From positions 1 to 6,843 of the forward strand of contig CANETO010000105.1 in assembly GCA_947440895.1 (NCBI GenBank): DNA of 6,843 nucleotides, in the 5' to 3' direction. Position numbers and translations under genes: made by a program. This DNA is from Planctomycetaceae bacterium (GTDB taxonomy: Bacteria > Planctomycetota > Planctomycetia > Pirellulales > UBA1268). Positions within the stretch are counted from its first letter, which is position 1. The number at the start of each line of letters is the position of its first letter. The notes under the pieces were generated by a model. That model was not told the origin of the DNA, made no database searches, and worked only from the letters and a program-made list of their open reading frames with translations. Below are positions 1 to 5,616 of the stretch, piece by piece.

Positions 1-428
1 AGTGGTCGCAGCTTGAGGCCGCGACCGTGCCGTTGGCGTTGGCTCGTGGTGGGAATGCGGCCTCGCGGCTGTTCGAGTCATTTGTGAATCGGGGGCCCCA
101 CGGGAAGGCCGACGCGCTCAAGGCGATGGCCCTCGGCTTCACCGACCAGGATCTGGCGGCAGGGGCCGACCGCGGTCTGGTCGATGCCCTGGAGGATCCC
201 AGCCTGATCGTCCGGCGGTATGCGATTCAATCGCTCGTCGAGGTCACCCAGCCATCGGCCGTGGATCGGGCGAGGTATCGCCCCGACGGTCTGCCCGAGA
301 TGCGGCAGGACGGCGTGCTCTGGTGGCGGGGGCAACTGGAGAAGGGACTCATTCGCCGCTCGCCCCGCGCCGTTGGCACCGCCGCTCCGGCTGCCGACAA
401 AGCGGCCCCGATGGCCGAAGAGGAATGA
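1..428 (+). CDS. C-terminal end of an unidentified protein with a HEAT-like segment (5' truncated by window)
   Basis: The frame is open from the first bases of the window (a Trp codon at position 3) to a TGA at 426-428, so about 141 C-terminal residues are visible and the true start lies upstream. A GTG at 27 is in frame but there is no reason to prefer it. The visible part is helical in character. It contains a stretch DPSLIVRRYAIQSLVEVT that matches the HEAT-repeat pattern (Asp-x-x-x-x-Val-Arg-x-x-Ala-Ile-x-x-Leu). A YRPDG segment and a Trp-Trp-Arg motif follow, and the tail is rich in Ala, Pro and Glu (ending MAEEE). I recall a similar layout (HEAT-like stretch, Tyr-Arg-Pro, then a Trp/Arg motif) at the C-terminus of large planctomycete proteins of unknown function, but this is from memory. 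Function is unknown. The gene ends about 226 bases before hpf and is separated from it by a hairpin and a likely promoter, so it is probably a separate transcription unit. Confidence 0.75.
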   Translation, partial: WSQLEAATVPLALARGGNAASRLFESFVNRGPHGKADALKAMALGFTDQDLAAGADRGLVDALEDPSLIVRRYAIQSLVEVTQPSAVDRARYRPDGLPEMRQDGVLWWRGQLEKGLIRRSPRAVGTAAPAADKAAPMAEEE

Positions 429-443
429 AATTCCAGCCGTTTT

Positions 444-460
444 CGCGGCCTGTGGCCGCG
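444..460 (+). terminator. Strong hairpin after the first gene, possible terminator
   Basis: CGCGGCC at 444-450 is perfectly complementary to GGCCGCG at 454-460, with a three-base TGT loop. It begins 15 bases after the stop codon of the upstream gene. The downstream strand lacks a run of T, so it is not a textbook intrinsic terminator. Its position between a stop codon and a candidate promoter still fits transcript ending or 3'-end protection. Confidence 0.4.
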
Positions 461-473
461 CCGCGCACTTGGT

Positions 474-503
474 TTGTGTCGACTCCACAAGGGGTGCTAT
501 GAT
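474..503 (+). promoter_or_regulatory. Candidate sigma-70-type promoter with extended -10 for the hpf-pts genes
   Basis: TGCTATGAT at 495-503 is a -10 hexamer TATGAT preceded by the TGn extension. A weak -35 (TTGTGT at 474-479, three of six consensus bases) lies 18 bases upstream, as expected where an extended -10 carries the recognition. Transcription would start near 510, giving a leader of about 145 nt before the hpf GTG. The rplU promoter candidate carries a closely similar -10 region (TGCTACGCT). Confidence 0.55.
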
Positions 504-587
504 CGTTCCCAGATCGGGACGTATGGCCCGCACTCTCAGGGCCTCGGTGTTCGCTTCAGCCCCCCCGGGACGAGCGTTTTTCGGCCC
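504..587 (+). promoter_or_regulatory. hpf leader with three potential hairpins
   Basis: Three short inverted repeats lie in the predicted untranslated leader. 504-510 pairs with 516-521 (six pairs, one bulged T). GGCCC at 525-529 pairs with GGGCC at 539-543. 567-573 pairs with 581-587 (seven positions with one A-G mismatch, loop GCGTTTT). I recognise no known riboswitch or protein-leader motif. The first repeat overlaps the predicted transcription start and could equally be an operator. GC-rich DNA yields such stems by chance, so confidence is low. Confidence 0.25.
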
Positions 588-654
588 AAGTGTGCGGGGT
601 TGAAATCCTAGTCTTTTGTGGCCGGCGGTTTTTGCCAGAGAAGGGAATAGTCGC

Positions 655-975
655 GTGCAGATCAACGTTTCAGCAAGGCACGGTCAGCTCAGCGGAGCCA
701 CCCAGTCGAAAATCGTCTCGAAAGTCTCCCGTCTGAAGCGATACTTCAGCCGCCTCACCGCCCTGAATGTGACGGTCGACCTGGAAAATGATGCCCTGCC
801 GGCGGTTGAAATCGTCGCGTCCGCGGAGCATTTTCACGACATGGTCAGCCGCGAACATGCCGGTCAGCTCTGGCGGAGCGTCGACGGGGCCGTTCAAAAG
901 CTCGAGCAACAGCTCAGAAAACACAAGGAGAAGGTTCTGGATCACAAGCACGTGCAACCCACGCGCGAATCCTGA
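655..975 (+). CDS. hpf: Ribosome hibernation-promoting factor, short HPF/RaiA (sigma-54 modulation) family
   Basis: HPF binds the 30S subunit in the mRNA/tRNA channel of idle ribosomes, and short forms help form 100S dimers. The 106-residue product starts MQINVSARHGQLS, as family members do (MQLNITGHH in E. coli). It carries the basic helix SKVSRLKRYFSRL at about 23-34. The C-terminal helix QLWRSVDGAVQKLEQQLRKHKEKVLDH (71-97, here split as QLWRSVDGAVQKL and EQQLRKHKEKVLDH) aligns with the E. coli segment around IDGLIDKLARQLTKHKDKL. It is a short form with no C-terminal dimerisation domain of the long HPF type. I place the start at the GTG at 655. It gives the family N-terminus and has AAGGG (641-645) nine bases upstream. 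An in-frame TTG at 616 would add 13 residues unlike the family. ptsN begins 11 bases after the stop, so the two are almost certainly co-transcribed. In Proteobacteria hpf likewise precedes ptsN. Confidence 0.92.
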   Translation: MQINVSARHGQLSGATQSKIVSKVSRLKRYFSRLTALNVTVDLENDALPAVEIVASAEHFHDMVSREHAGQLWRSVDGAVQKLEQQLRKHKEKVLDHKHVQPTRES

Positions 976-986
976 ACGCGAAGAGC

Positions 987-1463
987 ATGAAGTTTTCCGA
1001 TTTTGTGGCCACGGACGCGATTCGATCGCATGTCGATGCCGGCACCAAGGAGGGTGTCATCCGGGAGATGACGCAGTCGCTCGTCAATGCCGGTAGCATT
1101 GCGGCAGCCGACTACGAGAGCATCGTCAAGGCGATCATGAAGCGTGAGGATCTGGGCAGCACCGGCATTGGCCGAGGTGTAGCCGTTCCCCACACCAAGC
1201 ACCCGAGCGTGAGCCGGCTGGTGGGCACGGTGGCGGTGAGCCACAGCGGCGTCGACTTCGAAAGTCTCGACGGCGAGCCCGTTCAGCTGTTTTTCCTGCT
1301 CGTGTCGCCGCCGGACCGTCCGGGGGATCACTTGCGGGCGCTCGAGAACATCTCTCGGCAACTCCGCGATGAGACGTTCTGCCGGCAACTGAAGTCGGCC
1401 AAGGGGCCGGTGGACATCCAGCACCTCCTGGAGGAGGCCGATAGCCACGGTGTGGCATCGTGA
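987..1463 (+). CDS. ptsN: PTS EIIA component, fructose/nitrogen-regulatory (PtsN) type
   Basis: The 158-residue protein is a single EIIA type-2 domain, close in length to E. coli PtsN (163). It accepts phosphate from HPr on a histidine, and in the Ntr branch its phosphorylation state controls partner proteins rather than sugar uptake. The phosphorylation motif GIGRGVAVPHTK is at 60-71, with active His69 (equivalent to PtsN His73, GIAIPHGK). LFFLLVSPPDRPGDHLRALE near 105-125 matches the conserved core with the second conserved histidine. The start ATG at 987 gives MKFSDFV, typical of the family. AAGAG lies immediately upstream but is too close to be a good Shine-Dalgarno site, so translational coupling to hpf (11 bases upstream) is likely. 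The stop overlaps a possible GTG start for the next frame (GTGA at 1460-1463). No EIIB or EIIC domain is fused. A stand-alone fructose-type EIIA cannot be excluded, but the hpf neighbour favours the Ntr role. Confidence 0.9.
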   Translation: MKFSDFVATDAIRSHVDAGTKEGVIREMTQSLVNAGSIAAADYESIVKAIMKREDLGSTGIGRGVAVPHTKHPSVSRLVGTVAVSHSGVDFESLDGEPVQLFFLLVSPPDRPGDHLRALENISRQLRDETFCRQLKSAKGPVDIQHLLEEADSHGVAS

Positions 1464-1546
1464 CGGTTTCTGTCGCAGGGCGAGGTGAGGGCCGACAGGC
1501 CGAAATTCTGAACAGCATGAGTGATCGCATGGGTTCACGGGAAGAC

Positions 1547-1831
1547 ATGGTTTCACGCGAGGTCGTGGTCGGGATGCCGCAGGGCCTGCATGCCCGGCCT
1601 GCCGATCAGCTTGCGCGGGAGGCCCGCAAATGGCAGTCACGGATTGAATTGCTGAACGACACACAGCGGGTCGACGGGAAAAGCATCCTCGAGGTGCTGA
1701 CGCTCGCGGCGGAGGCGGGCACCCGGTTGATTGTGGAGGCGACGGGGCCTGACGCCCACGAGGCGCTCGAGGCCATCGGCGTGCTTTTCGACCGAAATTT
1801 CAACGAACAGGAAAATACCGAAGGCCGGTGA
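1547..1831 (+). CDS. ptsH: Phosphocarrier protein HPr (PtsH/NPr family)
   Basis: HPr carries phosphate from enzyme I to EIIA on a histidine. The motif GLHARPAD contains the active residue. With the start at ATG 1547 this histidine is residue 15 and the serine of GKSILEV is residue 46, exactly the canonical numbering, and the length is 94 residues (family about 85-90). This is why I chose 1547. GGGAAG at 1539-1544 is only two bases away, so Shine-Dalgarno support is poor. Other in-frame starts are ATG 1517, ATG 1529 and GTG 1460. The last overlaps the ptsN stop and would add 29 residues. Ser46 with the preceding Lys matches the site modified by HPr kinase in Firmicutes. Whether such a kinase exists here cannot be seen. 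Residue 12 is Gln rather than the common Asn. The gene lies between EIIA and EI, so the relay is encoded in one place. Confidence 0.9.
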   Translation: MVSREVVVGMPQGLHARPADQLAREARKWQSRIELLNDTQRVDGKSILEVLTLAAEAGTRLIVEATGPDAHEALEAIGVLFDRNFNEQENTEGR

Positions 1832-1913
1832 CAGCGGCCGGATTGTTGCGGCGGGCGCCGTGGTCATGCCTTGATTGGTCGGTGGCCAGTTCCAGCCGTG
1901 TTTTGATACGCAT

Positions 1914-1944
1914 TTCATACCGCAGTTCACACGCAGTCTATACA
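1914..1944 (+). promoter_or_regulatory. Weak candidate promoter ahead of ptsI
   Basis: The 238-base gap between ptsH and ptsI contains a locally AT-rich island at about 1900-1949. TTCATA (1914-1919) and TATACA (1939-1944) each match four of six consensus bases, but the 19-base spacing is long. TTGATA at 1903-1908 matches five of six -35 bases but has no good partner at 16-18 bases. The island's composition and place suggest separate control of ptsI, and the boxes themselves are weak. Confidence 0.25.
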
Positions 1945-1950
1945 ACGAAG

Positions 1951-1980
1951 GAGCCGCAACGAGCCGCGAGGCGCGAGTGC
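1951..1980. repeat. Short GC-rich direct repeat with seven-base period upstream of ptsI
   Basis: CGAG occurs at 1960, 1967 and 1974, exactly seven bases apart, separated by CCG and GCG. The heptamer GAGCCGC also occurs twice, at 1951 and 1961. No reading frame of note passes through it. It is too short to assign to a known repeat family. Confidence 0.35.
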
Positions 1981-2069
1981 CGCAGGGATTCTGATTGCCG
2001 CCATCATGAACGCATGAGCGCGATCTCCCGCAGCGACACGCCGCAGCCTGCGGGCGAAATGCGCCCCCA

Positions 2070-3809
2070 ATGCTCAAACTCCAAGGAATCGCCGTTTCGC
2101 CCGGCGTCACGATCGGCGAAGCGCTTGTCCTCGATAGCGAGGGCTTCCGGATCCCGCGCCGCTTCGTGGAGCGGAGCGCCGTCGATACAGAGCTCGCCCG
2201 GCTCAATCACGCCGTGGCCGAAACCGCCCGGGAGATCGAGCGGAACCGCGATGCGATCCGGGCCGAACTCGGCGAGCAATACGCCGCCATCTTCGATGCC
2301 CATCTGGCGATGCTCCACGACGCCAAGCTGCAGGATGAATTGGCCACGGCGGTCCGCGACCGCAATTGGTGGCCCGAATACGCCGTCAGCCGCACGCTCC
2401 GCCGCTATGCGAAGGTGTTCCAGAATCTGGACAACCACATCTCGCAGCGGGCCCACGATATCTACGACATCGAGAAAAGCCTGCTCCGCAACCTGCTGGG
2501 GCAGCGGCGCGAGACGCTCGCCTCGATTTCGCAGCCGGTGATCGTGCTGGCCCACAACCTCACGCCCAGTGAAACGGCCAACCTCGATCGGCAATTCGTG
2601 CAGGGCTTCGCCACCGAACTGGGCGGCCCCGGCAGCCATACGGCAATCGTGGCGGAGGGGCTCGAGATTCCGGCCGTCGTGGGCATCGGGCCGTTTCTGG
2701 CCGACGTGTCGGGCGGCGAGCCGGTGATCCTCGACGGCAACCAGGGCATCGTGATCCTGCAGCCCGACGAGGAGACGATCGCCCGCTACCGCATGGAGGC
2801 CGAGGCTGCCCGCACGGTCGCCAAGAAGCTCGACCGGCTGCGTGATCTCCCGGCTGTGACCACCGATGGCGTGCGGATCCAGATCACCGGCAACATCGAG
2901 TTTCCCAGCGAGGCAGAGCAGTGTCTCAGTCGCGGGTGTGATGGCATCGGCCTCTACCGCACCGAGTTTCTCTACCTGACGAGCCGCCACGAGCCGACTG
3001 AAGAGGACCACTTCGCCGCCTACCGCGACGTGGTGCAGGCGATGCATGGGATGCCGGTCGTGATCCGCACGATCGACCTGGGGTCGGACAAGATGCTCAC
3101 GGCGTCGAAGTCGGAGGAGGAGCGGAATCCCTGCCTCGGGCTCCGCAGTATCCGGCTTTCGCTGCGGCAGCTTCCGATGTTTCGCACCCAGCTACGGGCC
3201 ATCCTCAGGGCCAGTGCCCTGGGCGACGTGCGGGTGCTCTTCCCGCTCGTTTCGACGATCGTGGAATTGCGCCAGGCCCGCATGGTGCTGGCGGACGTGA
3301 TGGAAGATCTGGCCGAACACGGCATCGCGTTCAACGCGAAGATGCCCGTCGGCATGATGGTGGAGACGCCGGCCGCCGTGATGATGCTCGATGCATTCAT
3401 CAAGGAGGTCGACTTCGTCTCGATCGGCACCAACGACCTGATCCAGTACACGCTGGCGGTCGATCGTGGCAACAAGGAGGTGGCCGACCTCTACAACGCC
3501 TGTGATCCGGCGGTGCTGCGGCTGTTGCGCCGCTCGCTGGATGTGGCGACCGAGGCCGGCGTGCCGGCCACGGTATGTGGTCAGATGAGTGGCAGCGTGA
3601 TGTACACGCAGCTGCTTCTGGGACTGGGCCTGCGGCAGTTGAGTGTGCCGGCGAGCGCCATCCCCGAAGTCAAGCAGGTGATCCGAAGTGTTTCGGCCGC
3701 CGAATGCCGCGCGATTGCGGAGAAAGCGCTGACGATGGTCGCCGCCCGGGAGGTCAAGGCCTACCTGCGCGACCAGCTGCGTCGGCTGCTCGCAGAAACG
3801 GTCTCGTAG
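2070..3809 (+). CDS. ptsI: Phosphoenolpyruvate-protein phosphotransferase, PTS enzyme I
   Basis: Enzyme I takes phosphate from PEP onto a histidine and passes it to HPr, the first step of every PTS relay. The 579-residue protein matches the usual enzyme I length (E. coli 575). The N-terminal HPr-binding region is followed by the phosphohistidine motif GGPGSHTAI with active His190, then a PEP-binding barrel from about 255. Barrel signatures are GLYRTEF (294-300, Arg297), RTIDLGSDK (333-341, Arg333), GMMVETPAA (428-436, Glu432), SIGTNDLIQYT (451-461, Asn455/Asp456) and CGQMSG (503-508, catalytic Cys503). There is no N-terminal GAF domain, so it is PtsI-like rather than PtsP-like. The start at 2070 is well supported: the frame has a TGA at 2007-2009 and no ATG, GTG or TTG between, and MLKLQGIAVSPG is the family N-terminus. 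No Shine-Dalgarno site is visible. One oddity is Gln where E. coli has Glu after Cys-Gly. The 238-base gap from ptsH may hold a promoter. Confidence 0.96.
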   Translation: MLKLQGIAVSPGVTIGEALVLDSEGFRIPRRFVERSAVDTELARLNHAVAETAREIERNRDAIRAELGEQYAAIFDAHLAMLHDAKLQDELATAVRDRNWWPEYAVSRTLRRYAKVFQNLDNHISQRAHDIYDIEKSLLRNLLGQRRETLASISQPVIVLAHNLTPSETANLDRQFVQGFATELGGPGSHTAIVAEGLEIPAVVGIGPFLADVSGGEPVILDGNQGIVILQPDEETIARYRMEAEAARTVAKKLDRLRDLPAVTTDGVRIQITGNIEFPSEAEQCLSRGCDGIGLYRTEFLYLTSRHEPTEEDHFAAYRDVVQAMHGMPVVIRTIDLGSDKMLTASKSEEERNPCLGLRSIRLSLRQLPMFRTQLRAILRASALGDVRVLFPLVSTIVELRQARMVLADVMEDLAEHGIAFNAKMPVGMMVETPAAVMMLDAFIKEVDFVSIGTNDLIQYTLAVDRGNKEVADLYNACDPAVLRLLRRSLDVATEAGVPATVCGQMSGSVMYTQLLLGLGLRQLSVPASAIPEVKQVIRSVSAAECRAIAEKALTMVAAREVKAYLRDQLRRLLAETVS

Positions 3810-3831
3810 CAGCAAGGCTGCCCACGCGACA

Positions 3832-3849
3832 CCCTTCCCTCGGGAGGGG
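3832..3849 (+). other. Hairpin between ptsI and the RNase E/G gene
   Basis: Bases 3832-3838 pair with 3843-3849 (seven pairs including one T-G), leaving a CTCG loop. The hairpin lies 12 bases before the AAGGA Shine-Dalgarno of the ribonuclease gene and is not followed by a T run. It may be an attenuating or processing structure in the ribonuclease leader, or a weak terminator after ptsI. Confidence 0.4.
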
Positions 3850-3874
3850 CCAAGTCATCGAAAGGAAAACGGAT

Positions 3875-5491
3875 ATGAAACAGGAAATGCTCATCAATGT
3901 GTCGCAGCCGGAGGAATGCCGGATCGCGATTATGGAGGACGGCGTGCTGGAGGAGCTCTACGTGGAGCGGACCAGCCAGGACAATCTCGTCGGCAACATC
4001 TACAAGGGCCGCATCGTCAACATTGAGCCGAGCATACAGGCGGCGTTCGTCGACTTCGGCGTGGGCCGCAATGGCTTTCTGCACATCAGCGACGTGGAAC
4101 CGCAGTATTACCGGCAGGGTGGGCTCGATCCCGACAAGGCGTTCGAGGCCGGTGAGGCCGGCAGCCGCGCCGGCGATGCCGAGGATATCGAGTCGGACGA
4201 CGGGAAGCGGACGGCCACGCGGCGGAAGCCCCGGCTGGGCGACAGGCCGCGGGTGAAGCCGCCGATTCAGGACGTCTTGCGGCGGGGCGACGAGGTGCTC
4301 GTGCAGGTGATCAAGGAGGGCTTTGGTACCAAAGGCCCAACCCTCTCCACCTACATCTCGATCCCGGGCCGCTACCTCGTGCTCATGCCGCCACTGGGCA
4401 GGGTGGGCGTGTCGAAGAAGATCGACGACGAGCATGAGCGGCGGGTACTCCGCGACATCATGCTCGCACTGCGGCCGCCGAAGGGGGTCGGGTTCGTCGT
4501 CCGGACGGCCGGCACCGAGAGGACCAAGTCGGAGATGGCCCGCGACATGGCCTACCTGCTGCGGCTCTGGAAATCGATCGTGCGGCGGATGCGGAAGTAT
4601 TCCGCGCCGATCGACATCTATCAGGAGTCGGACATGATCATCCGCACGATCCGTGACATGTTCACGGAGGACGTGGGGCGGATTCTGATCGACGAACCGG
4701 CCGCCTATGAACGGGCCCGTGAGTTTCTCGAACTGGTGATGCCGAAGTATGTGTCGCGGCTGCAACTCTACGAAGGCAAGGAGCCGCTCTTCCATCGCTA
4801 TGGGCTGGAGGAAGAGATCGGCCGCATCCATCAACGCAAGGTGCCGCTCAAGGGCGGTGGCTCGATCGTGATCGACACCACCGAGGCACTGGTGGCGATC
4901 GACGTTAACTCCGGCAGCTTCCGCACCGAGAAGTCGGCGGAGGAGAACGCCTATCAGATGAACCTGATCGCGGCGAAGGAGATCGCCCGCCAGTTGCGGC
5001 TCCGCGATTTGGGCGGCGTGATCGTCAACGACTTCATCGACATGCGACGGGAGAAATACCGGCGTGGCGTGGAGAAGGCGCTCCACGACGCCATGAAGCG
5101 GGACCGTGCCCGGACCAAGATTCTGCGCACGAGCCCCTTCGGCCTGATCGAGATGACCAGGCAGCGGATTCGGCCGTCGCTCAGGAAGAGTATCTTCCGC
5201 GACTGCCCGACCTGCTCGGGCACCGGCATCGTGAAGACCGCCGAGAGCATGGCGATCGAGGTGATGCGGACGCTCCAACTCTCCGCGACCCGGGACGACA
5301 TCGCCCGGCTCAATGTGACGGTGCACGACGAGGTGGCGACCTGGATCAACAACCGGAAGCGTCGGGAAATTGCCCAGTTTGAAGATGCCACGCACGTGCA
5401 ACTGCACGTCACGGGCAAGGAGAGCGCCTCGCCCGAGCACCTGCTCATCGAGGCCTGGGATTCGAGCGGCCGCACCGTGCGGTTTCCGTAA
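3875..5491 (+). CDS. rng: Rne/Rng family endoribonuclease (RNase G-like architecture)
   Basis: This is a single-strand-specific endoribonuclease that matures rRNA and starts mRNA decay. The 538-residue protein has an S1 RNA-binding region (about 36-165), the 5'-monophosphate sensor with VRTAG (Arg210/Thr211, E. coli RNase E Arg169/Thr170), and a DNase I-like catalytic site. Metal ligands are Asp343 in AIDVNSG and Asp386 in NDFIDM (E. coli Asp303 and Asp346). The zinc-link CPTC has Cys444 and Cys447. It ends without the long scaffold tail of E. coli RNase E, so its layout is that of RNase G (489 residues). The extra length is mostly a charged, low-complexity insertion at about 84-130 inside the S1 region. 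I start at ATG 3875, with AAGGA at 3862-3866 eight bases upstream and the family-like MKQEMLINVS. The frame stays open back to 3575, but that part overlaps ptsI and has no family similarity. It lies 65 bases after ptsI and upstream of rplU, a neighbour of rng in several phyla. Confidence 0.94.
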   Translation: MKQEMLINVSQPEECRIAIMEDGVLEELYVERTSQDNLVGNIYKGRIVNIEPSIQAAFVDFGVGRNGFLHISDVEPQYYRQGGLDPDKAFEAGEAGSRAGDAEDIESDDGKRTATRRKPRLGDRPRVKPPIQDVLRRGDEVLVQVIKEGFGTKGPTLSTYISIPGRYLVLMPPLGRVGVSKKIDDEHERRVLRDIMLALRPPKGVGFVVRTAGTERTKSEMARDMAYLLRLWKSIVRRMRKYSAPIDIYQESDMIIRTIRDMFTEDVGRILIDEPAAYERAREFLELVMPKYVSRLQLYEGKEPLFHRYGLEEEIGRIHQRKVPLKGGGSIVIDTTEALVAIDVNSGSFRTEKSAEENAYQMNLIAAKEIARQLRLRDLGGVIVNDFIDMRREKYRRGVEKALHDAMKRDRARTKILRTSPFGLIEMTRQRIRPSLRKSIFRDCPTCSGTGIVKTAESMAIEVMRTLQLSATRDDIARLNVTVHDEVATWINNRKRREIAQFEDATHVQLHVTGKESASPEHLLIEAWDSSGRTVRFP

Positions 5492-5514
5492 AAACCCGGC
5501 TTTTTGAGCCCCAC

Positions 5515-5543
5515 TCGACCCGGGGCCGGTCCATTGCTACGCT
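5515..5543 (+). promoter_or_regulatory. Candidate promoter for rplU with extended -10
   Basis: TCGACC at 5515-5520 matches four of six -35 bases. After a 17-base spacer comes TACGCT at 5538-5543, preceded by TG at 5535-5536, giving the extended form TGCTACGCT. Transcription would begin near 5550, leaving a leader of about 67 nt. The similarity to the hpf promoter candidate (TGCTATGAT) supports both. Confidence 0.5.
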
Positions 5544-5616
5544 GAGAGGCTCGCAAAAATAGCCCATACGGGCCCAGCCCCGTCCCCCCCACGTTTCCTT
5601 GAGAGTGGCATCCACC

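Noticed and set aside
220..603. Plus-strand open frame spanning the first gene's end and the hpf leader
   Set aside because: It is out of frame with the first gene, Arg/Ala/Pro-rich, and crosses the strong hairpin and promoter candidate.
1947..1994. Possible leader peptide after GAAGGAG in the ptsH-ptsI gap
   Set aside because: The nearest GTG is 23 bases away and the frame ends after five codons, so the Shine-Dalgarno-like sequence has no credible start codon.
1828..2541. Plus-strand open frame overlapping the ptsH-ptsI gap and the start of ptsI in another frame
   Set aside because: Most of it is ptsI out of frame. The remaining part is Arg/Ser-rich with no family similarity and no ribosome-binding site.
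2004..3047. Antisense open frame of 347 codons opposite ptsI
   Set aside because: It covers conserved enzyme I coding sequence with all catalytic motifs on the plus strand, so it is explained by GC-rich codon bias.
3575..3874. 100-codon N-terminal extension of the ribonuclease frame into ptsI
   Set aside because: It overlaps the ptsI C-terminus, has no similarity to the RNase E/G N-terminus, and ATG 3875 has a good Shine-Dalgarno.
3761..5440. Long antisense open frame (559 codons) opposite the RNase E/G gene
   Set aside because: It is fully antisense to a convincing conserved gene, is rich in His, Arg, Pro and Asp in the way of reverse-strand shadows in GC-rich DNA, and shows no recognisable domain.
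5481..5510. Small inverted repeats after the ribonuclease stop (GGTTT with AAACC, GGCT with AGCC) near a T run
   Set aside because: The stems are only four to five pairs and the T run is not correctly placed after a GC-rich stem, so they are too weak to call a terminator.
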